Origin: Gemmatimonadaceae bacterium
GTDB lineage: Bacteria; Gemmatimonadota; Gemmatimonadetes; Gemmatimonadales; Gemmatimonadaceae
NCBI GenBank assembly: GCA_019186945.1
Contig: JABAQJ010000010.1
Location: forward strand, 1-64,000
Length of the DNA stretch: 64,000 bases
Direction of reading: 5' to 3'
The notes under the pieces were generated by a model that searched no databases, was not told the origin of the DNA, and saw nothing but the letters and a program-made list of their open reading frames with translations. Made by a program: the position numbers and the translations under genes. Below are positions 61,016-64,000 of this stretch, piece after piece (the stretch's first letter is position 1; each line of letters opens with the position of its first letter).

Positions 61016-61133
61016 GGAATACCCCGCGCCGAACCCTCGCGCGGTCGCGAAGGTTAATCGACCGGTCGTGACGAGGCTAGTCTCCGGAGGCAGCGCGTCC
61101 GTTGCGAGCCGCCGGCCTGACCGCGCCCGGCAA

Positions 61134-61207
61134 TGGGCCCTCTGGGGATCGAACCCAGGACCGTCGGATTATGAGTCCGCTGCTCTAACCGGCTGAGCTA
61201 AGGGCCC
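61134..61207 (-). tRNA. tRNA-Ile2 (CAU anticodon, lysidine-modified)
   Basis: A 74-nt minus-strand cloverleaf: acceptor GGGCCCT/AGGGCCC, D-arm TTAGCTCAGCCGGTTAGAGC, anticodon stem CGGA/TCCG around CTCATAA, T-arm GGTTCGATCC, no encoded CCA. The anticodon is CAT, which pipelines may name Met. The body (TTAGCTCAG and GACTCATAATC) matches the minor isoleucine tRNA, in which TilS converts C34 to lysidine so that AUA is read. It differs from initiator tRNA, which has three G-C pairs in the anticodon stem. Confidence 0.85.
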
Positions 61208-61219
61208 GACAACTGCCGA

Positions 61220-61225
61220 AAGATA
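61220..61225 (-). promoter_or_regulatory. Possible -10 box of the tRNA-Ile2/tRNA-Val unit
   Basis: TATCTT on the minus strand ends 12 bases before the tRNA-Ile2 5' end, a normal distance for a precursor start. There is no matching -35 at 17 bases. The 118-base gap between the two tRNAs (61016-61133) shows no gene and no clear second promoter, so the two may be cotranscribed. Confidence 0.3.
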
Positions 61226-61293
61226 CGTCACCGTCCGCAACGCGCCAGTTGACGCGCGGTTGGTTTGGAGACGTAGCCGTTCCGCCGTCTTCG

Positions 61294-62304
61294 TTAGGCC
61301 GAACTCGATCGATGGCTGTCGTAGGCGTTCATGACCTCTTCGGGCGTCACCGTCGCCGCGCCGAGCTTTCCCACCTCGACGCCGGCGGCGTAGTTCGCCA
61401 CCACCGCAGCTTCGCAGGCCGTCGCGCCAGCGGCAAGCGCGGTCGCCAGGTAGGCCGTCACGGTATCGCCTGCTCCGACGACGTCGTACACCTCCCGCGC
61501 CGTCGTCGGGATCCGACCCACGGTCCCATTCGCGGAGATCAGCACCATCCCGCGTTCTCCCAGAGTCAGCAGCAGGTGGTCGACTCCAAGACGTCGAAAA
61601 ACGTCGGGCAACGTATCTATGTCGTCGAGCACCACCGAGGCACCTAACGCCGACTCAAGCTCGCGCCGATTGGGCTTGAAGACAGTCGCTCCGCGAAAGG
61701 CGAAGAAGTTACGGAACTTCGGATCGACCACGATCGGGATCCGTCGCTCGCGGGCGGCTGCGATCGCCCGCTCGATGATCGCGGGCACCAGCACGCCCTT
61801 GTTGTAATCCTCCAGCACCAGGGCATCGGCCTTCGTCAGCAGATCGTCGAGATGCTCGGCTATCCGGCGCACCTCGGTGGCTGACAGGTCGGCGTCTTCC
61901 TCTTCGTCGAAACGCACGACCTGCTGCGCTCTCGCCACCAGTCGCGTTTTGGTGGTTGTGGGGCGGTCCACGTCGATCAGGCCGCGTCCGTCGGCGGACA
62001 GGGCGGCGAGCATGGTCCGCAACCGCTCGCCGGCGACGTCCTTGCCGATGGTTGCAACGAGGTACCCCAAGGCGCCCGCCGAGATGACGTTCTGAGCCAC
62101 GTTCGCCGCCCCGCCGAGTGCATAACGACGGTCGCGCACGCGCACCACGGGTACCGGAGCTTCCGGCGAGATCCTGTCCACCTCGCCGTGGAGGTACACA
62201 TCGAGCATGGCGTCGCCCACGATGACCACGCGACGACCCTGCATTGCACGAAGCAGTTCCTGCAGGCGATCACGCGCCAGCGACGGGACGACTTGGCTCG
62301 ACAT
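61294..62304 (-). CDS. hldA: D-glycero-D-manno-heptose-7-phosphate kinase (HldE kinase domain only)
   Basis: 336 residues. PfkB-type ribokinase fold: VVIVGDAMLDVYLHGEVDRI, SPEAPVPVVRV, YALGGAANVAQNVISAGALG, DYNKGVL, VDPKFRNFFAFRGATVFKPN and the anion-hole motif VVGAGDTVTAYLATAL. It matches the N-terminal half of bifunctional HldE (RfaE). The C-terminal adenylyltransferase half is missing, so the organism should have a separate HldC-type gene elsewhere. It pairs with gmhA at 51685 in making ADP- or GDP-heptose for LPS. The divergent neighbour is an asparaginase gene. Confidence 0.93.
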   Translation of the reverse strand: MSSQVVPSLARDRLQELLRAMQGRRVVIVGDAMLDVYLHGEVDRISPEAPVPVVRVRDRRYALGGAANVAQNVISAGALGYLVATIGKDVAGERLRTMLAALSADGRGLIDVDRPTTTKTRLVARAQQVVRFDEEEDADLSATEVRRIAEHLDDLLTKADALVLEDYNKGVLVPAIIERAIAAARERRIPIVVDPKFRNFFAFRGATVFKPNRRELESALGASVVLDDIDTLPDVFRRLGVDHLLLTLGERGMVLISANGTVGRIPTTAREVYDVVGAGDTVTAYLATALAAGATACEAAVVANYAAGVEVGKLGAATVTPEEVMNAYDSHRSSSA

Positions 62305-62311
62305 TGCCCCG

Positions 62312-62341
62312 AAGCTAGAGGCGCGCGCGAGGAATGGTCAA
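62312..62341 (-). promoter_or_regulatory. Sigma70-type promoter of hldA, likely leaderless
   Basis: Minus strand: TTGACC (62341-62336), 18 bases, TAGCTT (62317-62312), then CGGGGCA and ATG (62304-62302). Both hexamers are close to the housekeeping consensus, and transcription should start at or next to the A of ATG. This is the best supported of the four leaderless-type promoters because its -35 is also good. Confidence 0.55.
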
Positions 62342-62407
62342 CGTCCCGTGCTCACGAACGTCGTGTCGTGGCGGTTATCTTCCCGTCCCGGCCGATCATC
62401 AAGGCGC

Positions 62408-63400
62408 ATGCACACATTTCAGATCGACGTCCAAGTCACGCGCGGCACGTGCGTGGAATCGCGACACCGCGTGCATGGTGCGGTCGTGTCGGCCGATGGC
62501 GCCCTGCTCGGCGCCGCGCGCGATGCCCAGCTCGTGACCGCGTGGCGCTCGTGTGCCAAGCCGTTTCAGGTCATGTCTCTTGTGGAAACTGGCGGTCTCG
62601 ATCGGCTGCACTGGGGCGACGATGAGCTGGCCCTGGCGTGCGCGTCGCACGGCGGCGAGCCGGAGCACGTGTCCATTGCCGAGCGGATGTTGCGCGATAT
62701 CGGGCTCGAGGAAGGCGACCTCGCGTGCGGGCCGCATGAGCCACTGTCAAGGCGCGGGGCGCGGATACTGCACGATCTCCACATGGCGCCAACCCGGCTG
62801 CACAACAACTGTTCAGGGAAGCATGCCGCCATGTTGGCGCGCGCTCGTCTCGCAGGCTGGCCAGTATCCGGCTACGAGCGCGATGGGCATCCCGTTCAGG
62901 AAGCTTGTGCCGACATTGTCGCGGCCTGGACCGGCCTCAGGGCGTCGGACCTGGTGCGGGCGACCGATGGGTGCGGTGTCGTGGTATTTTCGCTTCCGCT
63001 CAGCAACATGGCGTCGTCCTTCGCGCGACTCGGCGATGCGTGGGCGCGAGTTGACGGAGCTCCGCGACGCATTGTGGAAGCCATGCGAAGTCGTCCATTC
63101 CTGGTGGGTGGAACTGAACGCTTCGATACCGTGTTGATCGAGGAGTCCGGCGGCCGCATCCTGTCGAAGATCGGTGCTGAAGGAGTACATACCGCCGTGG
63201 ATCTCGACCGGGCAATTGGCGTGGCTATCAAGGTTCAAGATGGAGCGGTTCGCGCGCAGTATCCAGCGCTGCTCCGCCTGCTACAACACGTCGGCGCACT
63301 CCCGGGCGTGCTTTCGCCGCGGCTGCAGGCATTCGCCCGCACGCCGATTCGCAACACGAGGGGCGACGTCGTCGGCGGCGTATACGTGATGGACGCGTGA
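62408..63400 (+). CDS. Asparaginase of the Rhizobium etli (AsnA-II/thermolabile) family
   Basis: 330 residues from ATG 62408; the upstream extension of the frame overlaps hldA and is spurious. Family features: VESRHRVHGAVVSADGALLG, WRSCAKPFQVMSLVE, ACASHGGEPEHV, NNCSGKHAAMLARA, TDGCGVVVFSLPLSNMASSF and the C-terminal KVQDGAVRAQYPALLRLLQH. The SxxK and CSGKH motifs are typical of this Ser/Lys-type amidase family, unrelated to the AnsA fold encoded at 53027. It is divergent from hldA (103-base gap). A -10-like TATCTT at 62376-62381 may serve it, but no -35 was seen. Confidence 0.88.
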   Translation: MHTFQIDVQVTRGTCVESRHRVHGAVVSADGALLGAARDAQLVTAWRSCAKPFQVMSLVETGGLDRLHWGDDELALACASHGGEPEHVSIAERMLRDIGLEEGDLACGPHEPLSRRGARILHDLHMAPTRLHNNCSGKHAAMLARARLAGWPVSGYERDGHPVQEACADIVAAWTGLRASDLVRATDGCGVVVFSLPLSNMASSFARLGDAWARVDGAPRRIVEAMRSRPFLVGGTERFDTVLIEESGGRILSKIGAEGVHTAVDLDRAIGVAIKVQDGAVRAQYPALLRLLQHVGALPGVLSPRLQAFARTPIRNTRGDVVGGVYVMDA

Positions 63401-63431
63401 GCGGCAACGGAATGTGCCGGCGGGGGATGGA

Positions 63432-64000
63432 ATGATGACGCACAACGGCGATACCACGGTCATCGTGGACGCACTGGACGACGGCACCCGCGCGATCGTC
63501 AGGCTGGCGGGAGCGATTGCTGCTCTCGACGAGGCAGGGATTCGCGCGCATATCGCGGCAGCCGCTGGGATCGCACCACACTCCTGGGTGGAGGAAGTAT
63601 TGCTTCAGTCGTATCTGTTCGCCGGTTTCCCGCGAACGTTGAACGCCATGCGTGAGTGGCGGCGTATCGGGCAGGCGGTTGCTCCCACTCGCGATGACGG
63701 AGAGGATTTCGACCGCACTGTCGAGTGGCGCGAGCGCGGCGAGGTTACCTGCCGTACGGTGTACGGTCCGTTCTACGATCGGTTACGCGCGAACGTTCGA
63801 TTGCTGCACCCGGCACTGGATGCATGGATGATCGTCGAAGGTTATGGGAAGGTGCTGTCGCGGCCGGCACTCGACCTGGCGCGTCGCGAGATCTGTATCG
63901 TCGCGGCCTGCGCCACCTCGCGACAGGACCGCCAGCTGCATTCCCATCTCCATGGTGCGCTGCATGCTGGCGTGGCGCCTCAGGCGCTGGACCAAGCGCT
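63432..64000 (+). CDS. Carboxymuconolactone decarboxylase/AhpD-family protein (partial)
   Basis: The first 189 residues of an open frame that runs off the right edge. It starts at ATG 63432 (second ATG at 63435) with GGGGATGGA upstream. AhpD-like helical repeats are visible: SWVEEVLLQSYLFAGFPRTL with NAMREWRRIG, and later RREICIVAACATSRQDRQLH with SHLHGALHAGVAPQALDQAL. The second unit has the family's helix-H-x-H-G-A-L arrangement. The usual CxxC of AhpD peroxidase-reductants is not seen: the one cysteine here, in VAACATS, is alone. Whether it is a decarboxylase, a peroxidase helper or a structural homologue is open. It is 31 bases after the asparaginase and probably in its operon. Confidence 0.82.
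   Translation, partial: MMTHNGDTTVIVDALDDGTRAIVRLAGAIAALDEAGIRAHIAAAAGIAPHSWVEEVLLQSYLFAGFPRTLNAMREWRRIGQAVAPTRDDGEDFDRTVEWRERGEVTCRTVYGPFYDRLRANVRLLHPALDAWMIVEGYGKVLSRPALDLARREICIVAACATSRQDRQLHSHLHGALHAGVAPQALDQA

Noticed and set aside
1-64000. Mobile elements, CRISPR arrays, toxin-antitoxin pairs, prophage or integron features
   Set aside because: Looked for transposase or integrase motifs, regularly spaced direct repeats and small toxin pairs on both strands; none seen. Gene density and codon use are even throughout.

Overview
The window is high-GC, almost gap-free bacterial chromosome from a diderm with an LPS-type outer membrane. It encodes Tol-Pal, an LptD-like LPS transporter, CpoB, PpiD, heptose enzymes and TatAC. 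My best placement is Gemmatimonadota or a near relative in the FCB superphylum. This rests on gene content, on a SecA insertion of the kind known from Bacteroidota/Chlorobi SecA, and on gene neighbourhoods; it is inference, not a phylogeny. I see no mobile element, CRISPR array, prophage or replication origin.

Layout. 1-7.3 kb: end of a probable BamD-like protein, nadD, secA, radC and a bifunctional (p)ppGpp synthetase/hydrolase. 7.5-12.4 kb: a degenerate ECF sigma factor on the minus strand, divergent from uvrB, then tsaE-tsaB-rimI and ssb. 12.7-22.3 kb: an envelope run of overlapping genes (sugar epimerase, tolQ-tolR-tolA-tolB-pal-cpoB, tatC, lptD). 22.3-27 kb: histidine degradation hutH-hutU-hutI. 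27-32.6 kb: a 1348-residue TPR/acidic-linker protein, a polyprenyl diphosphate synthase, a small membrane protein and tatA, closed by a 16-bp bidirectional terminator facing ppiD. 34.7-45.1 kb: a second large TPR/linker protein, aroQ, pepP, accB, pilT, accC, comB-like, ftsK. 45.3-50.6 kb: yraN, recA, a long structured recA-recX spacer, recX, alaS. 50.6-60.9 kb: a small unknown, a PHP phosphatase, gmhA, an SDR, an asparaginase, the CCA-adding enzyme, an unknown, a ZIP transporter, rarA, a LEA2 lipoprotein, hflX and gmd. 60.9-64 kb: tRNA-Val(CAC), tRNA-Ile2(CAU) and hldA on the minus strand, then a second asparaginase type and a truncated carboxymuconolactone-decarboxylase-family gene on the plus strand.

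How it works together. Most neighbours overlap by 4-10 bases (ATGA/GTGA junctions), so long polycistronic, translationally coupled operons are likely. The strongest theme is envelope construction and energised outer-membrane maintenance (SecA, Tat, Tol-Pal, LptD, PpiD, heptose and nucleotide-sugar enzymes). Genome maintenance (uvrB, ssb, recA, recX, rarA, radC, ftsK) and tRNA function (alaS, cca, tsaB/tsaE, tRNA-Ile2) are the other main groups.

Most genes are ordinary housekeeping genes. The less ordinary signals are: an hflX frame with no ATG/GTG/TTG where the protein should start; a 77-nt near-continuous hairpin between recA and recX; -10-like boxes placed 6-7 nt before the start codon of four genes (possible leaderless mRNAs); a recurrent octamer CGTTAGGY that accounts for a large share of TTA leucine codons; and two very large acidic TPR proteins of unknown function.
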